Positions 14,495 through 22,504 of a DNA stretch of 27,372 nt are shown piece by piece. Source of the stretch: RPQK01 sp041946865 (GTDB taxonomy: Bacteria; Acidobacteriota; UBA6911; RPQK01); the NCBI GenBank assembly GCA_041946865.1, contig JBHGBF010000056.1, positions 1-27,372 of the forward strand, written 5' to 3'. The number at the start of each line of letters is the position of its first letter. The stretch's first letter is position 1. The notes under the pieces were generated by a model. It saw nothing but the letters and a program-made list of their open reading frames with translations. It ran no database searches and had not been told where the DNA came from. The position numbers and the translations under genes were made by a program.

Positions 14495-14619
14495 ACAGAG
14501 CCGCAAGCGTAGCGCTTTTCAGCGGAGCGCGTCGGGTGCATGGCGCTTCCACTTTCGTTGGTCGGTTCCGGGTCGCACCCGACGCGCTTCGCTGGAAAGC
14601 GCTGCGCTTGCGGCTCTGT
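14495..14619. repeat. Repeat family B, full copy: 45-bp imperfect inverted repeat
   Basis: The left arm (14495-14539, starting ACAGAGCCGCAAGCG) and the right arm (14575-14619, ending CTTGCGGCTCTGT) are complementary over 45 positions with three exceptions. Each exception would be a G-U pair in a plus-strand transcript (positions 16, 25 and 31 of the arm). The 35-nt loop is 14540-14574. It fills the gap between the convergent PHP and murI genes. Fragments of the same family occur at 7565-7586 and 12990-13024, so this is a dispersed element rather than a gene-specific terminator. Confidence 0.8.
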
Positions 14620-14639
14620 CGGACCTCGCAGCACCGTTC

Positions 14640-14663
14640 AAAAAAAGCGCCCGCGAACGGCCG
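14640..14663 (-). terminator. Intrinsic terminator of murI
   Basis: On the minus strand CGGCCG, a TTCG loop and CGGGCG (one G-G mismatch in a 6-bp stem) are followed by one C and seven T (14646-14640). It begins about 20 nt after the murI stop. This fits a Rho-independent terminator. Confidence 0.6.
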
Positions 14664-14683
14664 GTGTTCCACCTCCCCCGCGT

Positions 14684-15505
14684 TTACAGGCTTTCCAGAT
14701 CCACCCTTTCCGAGCAGATTTCGTAACCGAGGAAGATGGCGGCCAGTCGATCGAAGGCTTCGCTGCGGTCGGTTGTCAGAAACCGCCGCGTCCGGCCGCG
14801 CGAGAGCCGGCGATCATGTTCGGGGTGGCGGCGCAGGTAATCCTCCAGACTGGGTGCAACGAAGTCCGACTGCACGAGCAGGCGAATGGCGTCGGGGACC
14901 CGCCGGCGGATAGCTTTTGCGAGCAGGGGGTAATGGGTGCAGGCCAGAAGCAGCGTGTCTATGTTCGAAGCGACCTCTTCGGTCGCACGCCAGTACCGGT
15001 CGACAAAGTACTCGACCGGCGGGCCGTCAAGCTCGCCGGCCTCGACCAGCGGGACCAGCATCGGACAGGCCTGCTGAACGAGCCGTATGCCCGGGGCGAG
15101 CTTTTCCAGCTCCAGGACGTAGCTCATCGATCTGACCGTGCCTTCAGTGGCCCAGAGGGCCACGGTGCGGGACCGAGTGTGATGACACATCTGTTCGACC
15201 GAGGGCCTGATGACCCCTAACACTCGCCGTTCGGGAAACTTCTGGGGGAGGTAGTTCTGCTGGATGCTTCGCAAAGCCTTGGCAGAAGCCGTGTTGCAGG
15301 CAATGATGATCAAGTGACAATCCTGATGGAACAAGAATTCGACAGATTCCGTAGTGAACGACAGGATCGTCTTGAAAGACCTGCTCCCGTACGGAGTGCG
15401 CGCATTGTCACCCAGATAAATGTAGTCATAGGCGGGGAGTAGAATCTCTATTCCTCGAAAAATACTGAGCCCTCCGTACCCGGAATCGAAAATGCCTATT
15501 TTCAT
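14684..15505 (-). CDS. murI: Glutamate racemase
   Basis: A cytoplasmic enzyme that converts L-glutamate to D-glutamate for peptidoglycan, without a cofactor. The 273 residues match the normal family length. Hallmarks are the opening MKIGIFDSGYGG (Asp7, Ser8), LGDNARTPYG, the first catalytic cysteine in ACNTASA (Cys70) and the second in ACTHYPLL (Cys189, with Thr190-His191). ATEGTVRS is the usual WATEGT-type segment. The start at 15505 is fixed by homology, since family members begin at this methionine. The frame stays open 189 nt upstream, but that part is not protein-like. Shine-Dalgarno complementarity is weak. It is divergent from the SpoIIE phosphatase gene, with 130 bp between starts. 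Confidence 0.96.
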   Translation of the reverse strand: MKIGIFDSGYGGLSIFRGIEILLPAYDYIYLGDNARTPYGSRSFKTILSFTTESVEFLFHQDCHLIIIACNTASAKALRSIQQNYLPQKFPERRVLGVIRPSVEQMCHHTRSRTVALWATEGTVRSMSYVLELEKLAPGIRLVQQACPMLVPLVEAGELDGPPVEYFVDRYWRATEEVASNIDTLLLACTHYPLLAKAIRRRVPDAIRLLVQSDFVAPSLEDYLRRHPEHDRRLSRGRTRRFLTTDRSEAFDRLAAIFLGYEICSERVDLESL

Positions 15506-15561
15506 CTGCGATGATCTTAACTGATTTGCCCCAGCGGCCACAGCATGCTGGAGGAGTGTGG

Positions 15562-15614
15562 CCGATCGGCCGGCTCGGTGCGCTGTGATCCAGCGACGTT
15601 TCTCGCTGTAGAAT
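15562..15614 (+). promoter_or_regulatory. Regulatory region of the SpoIIE phosphatase gene
   Basis: A perfect 12-bp palindrome GGCCGATCGGCC (15562-15573) lies between the divergent murI and phosphatase genes. TAGAAT (15609-15614) is a plausible -10 for the phosphatase, 21 bp before its GTG, but no good -35 stands 17 bp upstream. The palindrome could be an operator or chance in GC-rich DNA. Confidence 0.3.
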
Positions 15615-15635
15615 AGGCGATTAGGAGGGATCTTC

Positions 15636-18422
15636 GTGAGTCTGCCCTGGAGTAACAAGAGGTTTTGGGTCTTGGCTCTTCTGGCTGTGACCACTGTTCT
15701 CTACCGGGGGGCGGACATTTATCGCTTGTTCTTCAGCGCTGACGTGCCGCGCATGGTGGGTCTTGCCACGACGATAGACAAGGGACAGATCGTGGTGGAT
15801 CCCGCGACGCGGGACACGATGTTCGGCCAGCCGAGCCCGGCGGCTCTCGCGGGTCTTAAGGGCGGGGACCGGATTCACGCGGTTTACAACGAAGGCGGCG
15901 AGGGGAAAATCGTAAAAGGCGTCTTCGACTACGGTGCGGCTCTCCTCGGCATCAAACGCCACGAGTGGTGGACCCTGGTGGTGATGAGACCGGCCGAAGG
16001 AGGCGAGCTCCACGAGGTCTCGCTTCGCATTCCTCCGGGCGTTGACCGGGTCTGGGGAGACTTCCGAGTCCGGACGCTCGCGCTGCTGTTTTCGGTCATC
16101 CTGCCGCTGATAGCGTTTGTTACGGCCCTTTTCATCGGCTTCGCGCGTCTGGACAGCCCGATCGCTTTTCGCGCCAGCCTGCTCTTCTTCTGCCTGTCTA
16201 CGATTTCCGATGCCAATTTTGCTCTCTTCCCTCCGATTTTGCGTGACATCGGGCTTTTTTACACCACGGCGTTGAATACCTTCCTCAGTTACTACTTCCT
16301 GACCTTTTTTCTGGTCTTTCCATCGCCCTCAGCCATTGACCGTCGGTTTCCGAGGTTGAAGCAAGTGGCTCTCTGGGTCTCGGTGTGCCTTTTCTTGATT
16401 TCCGTGGCTTATGCCTTCCTGATGGCGCACGACCTTGCGGCCTACTCCCGACTGGCCGGCCTGCTCCCGCGCTACGGCGGGATGATTGGCCTTTTCACCC
16501 TGCTGATGCTCCTCGTCGGTCTGGCTTCGCTCACAGCGAACACGATCAAGGCGGACAACAAGGACGAGAAACGCCGGATGGTGATCCTGCTGGCCGGCAC
16601 GCTGGTCGGGCTGGTTCCACTCGCGGCCTTCGTTATTTGCATTCAAGTCCGAGGGTTAGCCGCGCCCTCGTGGTGGATGCTGGTCCTGGTCGGTTGCACG
16701 GTCGGAGTATTCCCGCTGTCTTTCATTTACGTTGTGCTACGCCATCGAGTGCTCGGCATACGGCTGATCCTTCACCGCGGGCTCAGCTATGCTTTCGTCT
16801 CGCGGGGTTTCCTGGCCGTCGAAGCCGCTGTCATTTTCGTGATTTTCTTCTTTGCCGGGGCTCCGCTGTTTTACCGTCTGCTCCCTGACGCGAGCAATAG
16901 TGCTCTGGCTCTGGCCACAGCCGTTGGGACTCTGGGGGCTCTTCTGGTTCTCCAGAGGATCAACCGCACGGTCATGCCCGCGATCGACCGCCGGTTCTTT
17001 CGCGAGGTCTATAATGCGCGCCAGGTTCTCACTGAGCTGAGCCGCAACATCCGCCGGATGGTCCCAAATCCGGGTCAGCTGGTGAGAACCGTCACCGACA
17101 CGATCAGTGATTCGTTCCTCCCCGAGCACGCGGCGCTGTTTCTGCGGGGAAACGAGGCCTGGACCCTGATCCTGAAAGAAGATGGCTCGTTGCACGGCCC
17201 GCCGAGCTTCAATCCCAGAAACCGAGGAGGCTTCCATCTGTGTTGGGTCAGGTTCCGGTCCGAGTCGCCGGAGGACGACAAGGCCGGCGGGAGGCCGCTC
17301 AACTCGATTGTCCTTCCCGCCGATTCGTTTCTGATCAAAGCCCTCTCGCAAACTCCTGACAACGAGCTGAACGCGCTCGACGTTTATCTGGCCGACCCGA
17401 AATCCTGGGCCGCTCCTATCGCTACTGCGGGTCCCGAAAATCGACGGCTCTACCAGGAACGGCTTTTTCTGGAGAGCATGCGTTCCCGGTTGATTGTTCC
17501 GCTGGCGACGCATGACCAGATCCTCGGGTTTGTGAGCCTGGGGGAGAAGCTGTCGGAGGAGCCGTATTCGCGAGAGGACAAAGAGCTGTTGTTAGCGGTC
17601 GCCGAGCAGATGGCGATCGGGCTGGACTATGCCCACCTGGTCGGCCAGGCCGCCGAACAGGAGCGCTTGCGGCGCGAGCTTGAGATCGCCAAGCAGGTCC
17701 AGCTACAGCTGTTCCCGCAAACTCAGCCGCGCATGCGGACGATCGAGTACTCAGCCCTTTGCCGGCCGGCCCGTGAGGTCGGCGGGGACTACTATGACTT
17801 TCTGCAACTGGATGCCGAAAATCTGTGCCTTGCCCTTGGAGATATCTCGGGAAAAGGGCTTTCAGCTTCGCTTCTCATGGCGAGCCTGCAGGCCTTGATG
17901 CGAAGTCAGGCTCCGCTTCGAGGCTACTCTCCTGCGGCCCTGATTTCCGACATCAACCGGCTCATGTGTAATTCGACCGACGGCAGCAAATATGCGACTT
18001 TCTTCTGTTCCATCTACAACGACAAGAACCGGAATTTGACGTTCGTCAATGCCGGCCACAATCCGCCCATGTTATTCCGGCGGGGCGGACTTCCGGCTAG
18101 TGGAGGCGACGCCTGCCGGCTGCTCAGGCTTTCGACCGGCGGCACCGTGGTCGGCATCTTTCCAGGCGCTGGGTATGAGCAGGAAGTGCTCACGCTTTGT
18201 CCGGGCGATGTTCTGGTGGTTTTTACCGATGGCGTCACGGAGGCGTTCAACGCGGAGAATGAGGAATTCGGGGAAGAACGCCTGGCCTCGGTTGTCCGGA
18301 GCTCGCTCCACCTCTCCTGTGATGAGATCCGGGACCGGATTGTCAGCGAGATCGACAATTTCGTCGCTGACGCTCCCCAGCATGACGACCTGACGCTGCT
18401 GGTGCTGCGAGTGACGGCGTAG
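15636..18422 (+). CDS. Membrane PP2C/SpoIIE-type phosphatase with PDZ-like and GAF-like domains
   Basis: A 928-residue signalling protein. Residues 9-22 form a first membrane segment. A PDZ-like domain follows (about 40-133, with SPAALAGLKGGDRI at 67-80), presumably outside the membrane. About nine more hydrophobic segments lie between 147 and 440 (around 147-170, 176-195, 208-230, 244-264, 281-300, 315-336, 346-366, 392-412 and 422-440). A cytoplasmic GAF-like region spans about 460-670, then a short coiled coil (LRRELEIAKQVQLQLFP). The C-terminal SpoIIE phosphatase has the metal-site motifs GGDYYD (716-721), GDISGKG (735-741), NAGHNPP, TDG (Asp865) and HDDL (916-919). Such proteins usually dephosphorylate anti-sigma antagonists in partner-switching pathways, but no STAS or anti-sigma kinase gene is in the window. 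The GTG at 15636 is preceded by AGGAGG at good spacing. Confidence 0.9.
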   Translation: MSLPWSNKRFWVLALLAVTTVLYRGADIYRLFFSADVPRMVGLATTIDKGQIVVDPATRDTMFGQPSPAALAGLKGGDRIHAVYNEGGEGKIVKGVFDYGAALLGIKRHEWWTLVVMRPAEGGELHEVSLRIPPGVDRVWGDFRVRTLALLFSVILPLIAFVTALFIGFARLDSPIAFRASLLFFCLSTISDANFALFPPILRDIGLFYTTALNTFLSYYFLTFFLVFPSPSAIDRRFPRLKQVALWVSVCLFLISVAYAFLMAHDLAAYSRLAGLLPRYGGMIGLFTLLMLLVGLASLTANTIKADNKDEKRRMVILLAGTLVGLVPLAAFVICIQVRGLAAPSWWMLVLVGCTVGVFPLSFIYVVLRHRVLGIRLILHRGLSYAFVSRGFLAVEAAVIFVIFFFAGAPLFYRLLPDASNSALALATAVGTLGALLVLQRINRTVMPAIDRRFFREVYNARQVLTELSRNIRRMVPNPGQLVRTVTDTISDSFLPEHAALFLRGNEAWTLILKEDGSLHGPPSFNPRNRGGFHLCWVRFRSESPEDDKAGGRPLNSIVLPADSFLIKALSQTPDNELNALDVYLADPKSWAAPIATAGPENRRLYQERLFLESMRSRLIVPLATHDQILGFVSLGEKLSEEPYSREDKELLLAVAEQMAIGLDYAHLVGQAAEQERLRRELEIAKQVQLQLFPQTQPRMRTIEYSALCRPAREVGGDYYDFLQLDAENLCLALGDISGKGLSASLLMASLQALMRSQAPLRGYSPAALISDINRLMCNSTDGSKYATFFCSIYNDKNRNLTFVNAGHNPPMLFRRGGLPASGGDACRLLRLSTGGTVVGIFPGAGYEQEVLTLCPGDVLVVFTDGVTEAFNAENEEFGEERLASVVRSSLHLSCDEIRDRIVSEIDNFVADAPQHDDLTLLVLRVTA

Positions 18423-18434
18423 CGCCGTCCGTTT

Positions 18435-18460
18435 GTAGTTCCGCCTTTAGGCGGTCTTTT
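18435..18460 (+). repeat. Dispersed repeat family A, copy 2 (terminator of the phosphatase gene)
   Basis: The palindrome CCGCCTTTAGGCGG (18441-18454) is followed by TCTTTT, 12 nt after the phosphatase stop. It is the same 26-nt unit as at 1988-2013 and, inverted, 7271-7297. It has the form of a short intrinsic terminator in the sense of the upstream gene. Confidence 0.72.
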
Positions 18461-18578
18461 GCAAACTCAACAGAATGTGACCTCTGCCCGTTTGACTTCC
18501 TTGGGAAAGCGGCAACCTGGGATCGCGTTACATCTCGTGCCCCGCCACGTAAAAAAGAAACGAACGACGGTCACGGCC

Positions 18579-18609
18579 TTGACGGAGGTTTGCTGTTTTC
18601 TGCTACCAT
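18579..18609 (+). promoter_or_regulatory. Candidate promoter of the tandem TolC operon
   Basis: TTGACG (18579-18584, 5 of 6) and TACCAT (18604-18609, 4 of 6), the latter preceded by TGC to form an extended -10. The 19-bp spacer is long, which the TGn motif may offset. The gene start follows 35 bp later. Confidence 0.42.
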
Positions 18610-18644
18610 CGCGGGCTTGACTAACGGAAAGAACGGAGAAGGTG

Positions 18645-20507
18645 ATGAGATCGCGGTGGGTATGGCAGCTTTTGTCGCTGTTGTTGTTGATTCTTGTCTG
18701 GCCTGAGGCGCTTTGCGGTCAAGCTGAAGACGATCGGAGACCGACGGTCCAGCGGCATATCGAGCCGGCGCCCTGGTTTCCAAACATCCTGCGTCCCTAC
18801 CAGGCTCAGCCCGCCCCACCACTCGTGCTCGAAAATACTCAGCGTCTGGACAGCCTCATCCGCAATGGAAAACTGGAGTTGACGGTGGCGGATGCGCTGG
18901 CCCTGGCGCTCGAGAACAACCTTGACCTGGCCGTTCAGCGCTATATTCCGGCAATTGCCGAAACCGATGTCTTACGGACGAGCTCGGGCCAGGCAGCACG
19001 CGGTGTCCAGGGTGCGCTCGTGCCGAGCGGGTTGACCGCGGGCGCCCTGGGCGTGGGGGTAAGCGCCGCGGGCGGAGGCGGCGGGCTGGGAAGCGCCGGC
19101 GGCATAACCGGAGGCGGTGGCGCCATCTCAATCGGCTCTTCGGGCAACTTCGATCCTTCCCTGAACATGAACTTCAGCTGGGATCGAGTCACGTCGCCGC
19201 TCAACACCATCCAGGTGGCGGGCATCCCGGTGGTCACAGCCAATGCCACTGCCTTCAGCAGCAACTATGCTCAGATGTTCCGGACCGGCACCAGTTACTC
19301 GGTCTCTCTGACGGGTCAGCGGCAAGCCTCAACCCAGCAGCGTCTTCGCTTCAATCCTGCCGTCATCTCGCGTTTCTCTCTGGCCTTTCATCAGCCGCTT
19401 CTGAACGGCTTCGGACGCGAGGCTAACGAACGCTTTATTCGGGTCGCGCTTAAGAATACGGAAACCTCGGAGGAAGTCTTTCGGCAGCAAGTCATAGCCA
19501 CCATTGTGCAGGTCGAAAACGCTTACTGGGATCTGGCGGCTCTTCAGGAGAACGTCAAGGTGGCGGAACAATCCCTGGCAGTAGCCGAACGCCTGCTGAG
19601 CGACAATCGGCTGCGGGTGGAGGTAGGTTCGATGGCGCAGCTGGAGGTCACGTCGGCCGAGGCCGAGGTCGCCGCCCGCAGGCGCGACCTCACCTTGGCG
19701 CGAACCAATCTTCAATTGCAGGAAGCCAATCTCAAGAACCTCCTCGTCAAGAGAAGCAATTCGGCGCTCGACAGCGCCGTCATTGTGTTGAAGGACCAGA
19801 TGCCGGCGCCCTCAGACAAGGATCTGCCGGACGTGAAGAGCGCCTTTGAAACGGCCTTCAGGAACCGGCCCGATCTGCGGCAGGCGCAAAGTAACCTTGA
19901 GAACCAGCAGTTGGCGACGCGATTTACTGAGAACGCCCTGAGGCCGTCGGTCGCGGTTTTCGGCCTTTATGCAGGAGCGGGGCTCGAGGGCAACGAGGCG
20001 GGGTTGCCCGGCGGAGCGGGCGACTCGTTCCAGCAGGCTTTTTCGGGCGATTTTCCCGAGTACGGAGGGGGAGTCAGCTTGAGCCTTCCCATTCGCAATC
20101 GCGTGGCTCAGGCGGACAACCTTCGGTCGCAGCTCGAAGAGAAACAGCTGCAACTGGGCCTGCAGCGCTCTCACAACCAGGTGGCACTGGAAGTGAGCAA
20201 GGCCAGGATCGGCCTTGTCCAGGGCCGGGCCCAGCTGGAAGCTGCCCGCGAGGCGACCCGCCTGGCCCGTGAGATCTGGATCGGTGAGCAGGAGCGGCTC
20301 GACGCTGGAGTCTCAACCTCCTATCAGGTGATTCTGCGCGAACGTGACTTCGTTGCGGCTCAACAGGCGGAAGTAAATGCGAACGTTGGCTACGCCAAAG
20401 CCGTTGTCGAGATGGCTCGGGCGATGGGGACCGCGCTCGAACGCCGCGGAATCGAACTGGCAGACGCATTGGCCGGAAGGGCGTCAACAACGAAGGTGAC
20501 GCCATGA
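18645..20507 (+). CDS. TolC-family outer-membrane efflux channel (first of two)
   Basis: A 620-residue outer-membrane factor. The signal peptide is MRSRWVWQLLSLLLLILVWPEALCG. A short proline-rich lead contains WFPNILRPYQ (residues 44-53). The family's repeated halves follow: ELTVADALALALENNLDLAVQR opens the first and PDLRQAQSNLENQQLATRF opens the second, with long helices rich in Ala/Glu/Gln (VENAYWDLAALQENVKVAEQSLAVAERLL). A Gly-rich stretch (about residues 120-165) is inserted early in the first half and makes the protein longer than typical TolC proteins (about 450-490 residues). Two candidate starts are adjacent: GTG at 18642 and ATG at 18645. The ATG fits the GGAGAAGG site better. Its stop overlaps the next gene (ATGA). 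It probably forms the exit duct for the adaptor/RND pump encoded convergently at 22505-26916. Confidence 0.92.
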   Translation: MRSRWVWQLLSLLLLILVWPEALCGQAEDDRRPTVQRHIEPAPWFPNILRPYQAQPAPPLVLENTQRLDSLIRNGKLELTVADALALALENNLDLAVQRYIPAIAETDVLRTSSGQAARGVQGALVPSGLTAGALGVGVSAAGGGGGLGSAGGITGGGGAISIGSSGNFDPSLNMNFSWDRVTSPLNTIQVAGIPVVTANATAFSSNYAQMFRTGTSYSVSLTGQRQASTQQRLRFNPAVISRFSLAFHQPLLNGFGREANERFIRVALKNTETSEEVFRQQVIATIVQVENAYWDLAALQENVKVAEQSLAVAERLLSDNRLRVEVGSMAQLEVTSAEAEVAARRRDLTLARTNLQLQEANLKNLLVKRSNSALDSAVIVLKDQMPAPSDKDLPDVKSAFETAFRNRPDLRQAQSNLENQQLATRFTENALRPSVAVFGLYAGAGLEGNEAGLPGGAGDSFQQAFSGDFPEYGGGVSLSLPIRNRVAQADNLRSQLEEKQLQLGLQRSHNQVALEVSKARIGLVQGRAQLEAAREATRLAREIWIGEQERLDAGVSTSYQVILRERDFVAAQQAEVNANVGYAKAVVEMARAMGTALERRGIELADALAGRASTTKVTP

Positions 20508-22417
20508 AGAACCGGAGACCGGGCCCGCAAGCCGGCCAGGCCCTGAACGCTATTCTGGGAGCAAACGCATCTTGCCTCCGGCCCTCGTGCAGGCAAAAGG
20601 CGCGCGCTTCCCGGGTTGGCCTGGCGGCTCTGTTCGGCTTCTTGTTTTGGGTGCTCTCAACCGCCTGGCTGCCCGCCCAGCAGGTGTCGTCGACTGCCCC
20701 TGACTACAGCCGGGGACCCGACTGGTTTCCGAACGTGCTTCGGCCTTACCAGTCCCAGAAGATCACGCCTCTTCCGACCAGCGACCCGGTCGATCTGTTC
20801 GCCCTCGCCGTAAACGGCACGCTGAGGCTCTCACTCGCTCAGTTGCGATCCGCGGTCTTGGGAAACAACCTCGACATAGCGGCGGTGTCAGACAACAGCA
20901 GCATGGCGGACACCGACGTCTTGCGCGCCCGTGGAGGCGGGGCGCCACGGGGTGCTCCAGGTGTGCGAATTCCGAGCGGGCTGTTTGCCGGAGCAATCGG
21001 CGCAGGAGTGGGTGACACGACAACCGTGGGCGGATCGGGCGGTGCAGGCGGTATTACAGGTAACGCGCGTCAAGTGTCTGCCCGCCCGCGCGGCAGCTAT
21101 GATCCCAGCATTGCTTTGAATTTCAGCGTCGACAAGACGACCAGTCCCTTGAACACCGTGGTGGTGGCCGGCCTGCCTTCAGTCGAGACCTCCACTACTG
21201 CGCTGCAGGCCCGCTTTGCCCAGGCCTTCACGACCGGGACGAGCGTCAGCGTCAGTTTTAACAACCAGCGGCAGAATTCCACTCAGAGGTTCCTGCGCTT
21301 TAACCCGTCGGTCGTGTCGACCTTTTCGTTGGTCGTCACTCAGCAGCTGATGAACGGGTTCGGCAGGGGGGTCAACCGCCGTTTCCTGACGGTTGCTGAA
21401 CGCGGCAAGAGGATTTCCGCCGAAGCTGCTCGCCAACAGGTCATGACGACCTTGTCGCAGGCGGAATCGCTTTACTGGGACCTGGTTGCGGCACGTGATA
21501 ACGTCGAGGTCGCCCGGCAGGCGCTGGCCGTGGCGGAACAGCTGCTCCGCGACAATACCATTCGCGAGGAGTTGGGAGCGATCTCCAGAATGGAGGTCTT
21601 TACGGCTGCTTCGGAAGTCGCCGCCCGCCGCCGGGACCTGATTGCGGCGCAGGCCGTTTTCGACTCCCGTGAAGCCGACCTGAAGAATCTTCTGACCCGG
21701 GACTTCGCCAAGGCCTCTGAGTCCATTCGGATTGACCCGATCGACAGCCTCCCCGAGCCCACGGACACTCCTCCCCAGCTGGAAGATCTCCTCTCAGAGG
21801 CCGTCAGAAATCGACCGGAGATCCTCCAGGCGGAAGCTAACCTCGAAAACCAGGAAGTCGCTATCCGATACACCAGGAACCTGCTCAAACCGACGTTCCT
21901 GGTGTTTGGAATGCTGAACAGCTCGGGCTTGTACGGGAATCGGCTCATCGATCTCGTGACAGGTCCCGCCGTCTTTCCGGGAGGTTTTGGGCAGGCCTTT
22001 TGCCAGGTGAGTCACTTCGAGTACCCGGAGTACGCCTTCGGCTTCAGCCTTCAGATCCCGCTCCTGAACCGGAGTGCGCAGGCGGATCACTACCGGGCTC
22101 GCATCGAGCTGGCGCAATCCCAGACTGCGCTCGAGCAGACGCGCAGCCGGATTCACTTCGAGGTTCGTGACGCTCTGACGGCTCTGGTCCAGACGAGCGC
22201 CCAGGTGCAGTCTGCCAGAAAAGCCGTCGAGCTGCAGGAAAAAGGCCTGCAGCAGGAACAGGAAAAACTGATGGCCGGCTTGTCGACTCCTTACGAAGTA
22301 ATCCGCCGGCAGCGGGATCTGATGATGGCGCAGTTTGAGGAAGTCCGGGCCCGAGCCAGTCACGCCAAAGCCCGGGTGGAGCTGGACCGCGCAACTGGCA
22401 GGACCAGAGAGAAGTAG
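20504..22417 (+). CDS. TolC-family outer-membrane efflux channel (second of two)
   Basis: A 637-residue paralogue of the preceding gene. It has a long, basic N-terminal region (about 36 residues with Cys24 and Cys29) before the hydrophobic core GLAALFGFLFWVLSTAWLPA, so the signal peptide is unusually extended. WFPNVLRPYQ (residues 74-83) repeats the motif of the first protein, followed by LRLSLAQLRSAVLGNNLDIA, a Gly-rich insert (TTTVGGSGGAGGITG) in the same place, and the helical OEP halves (AESLYWDLVAARDNVEVARQALAVAEQLL; PEILQAEANLENQEVAIRY). Divergence throughout shows an old duplication. Translation is probably coupled, because the ATG overlaps the upstream stop. It ends 87 bp from the convergent RND gene. 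No T-rich terminator was seen in that gap. Confidence 0.92.
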   Translation: MKNRRPGPQAGQALNAILGANASCLRPSCRQKARASRVGLAALFGFLFWVLSTAWLPAQQVSSTAPDYSRGPDWFPNVLRPYQSQKITPLPTSDPVDLFALAVNGTLRLSLAQLRSAVLGNNLDIAAVSDNSSMADTDVLRARGGGAPRGAPGVRIPSGLFAGAIGAGVGDTTTVGGSGGAGGITGNARQVSARPRGSYDPSIALNFSVDKTTSPLNTVVVAGLPSVETSTTALQARFAQAFTTGTSVSVSFNNQRQNSTQRFLRFNPSVVSTFSLVVTQQLMNGFGRGVNRRFLTVAERGKRISAEAARQQVMTTLSQAESLYWDLVAARDNVEVARQALAVAEQLLRDNTIREELGAISRMEVFTAASEVAARRRDLIAAQAVFDSREADLKNLLTRDFAKASESIRIDPIDSLPEPTDTPPQLEDLLSEAVRNRPEILQAEANLENQEVAIRYTRNLLKPTFLVFGMLNSSGLYGNRLIDLVTGPAVFPGGFGQAFCQVSHFEYPEYAFGFSLQIPLLNRSAQADHYRARIELAQSQTALEQTRSRIHFEVRDALTALVQTSAQVQSARKAVELQEKGLQQEQEKLMAGLSTPYEVIRRQRDLMMAQFEEVRARASHAKARVELDRATGRTREK

Positions 22418-22504
22418 CGACGCAGGCAAGCGGACGACAGGAACGAGGAGGAGTTGAGCTTGTCTGCTTTGTCCACTTCATCTATGCCGCCCACTTTGCC
22501 GACT

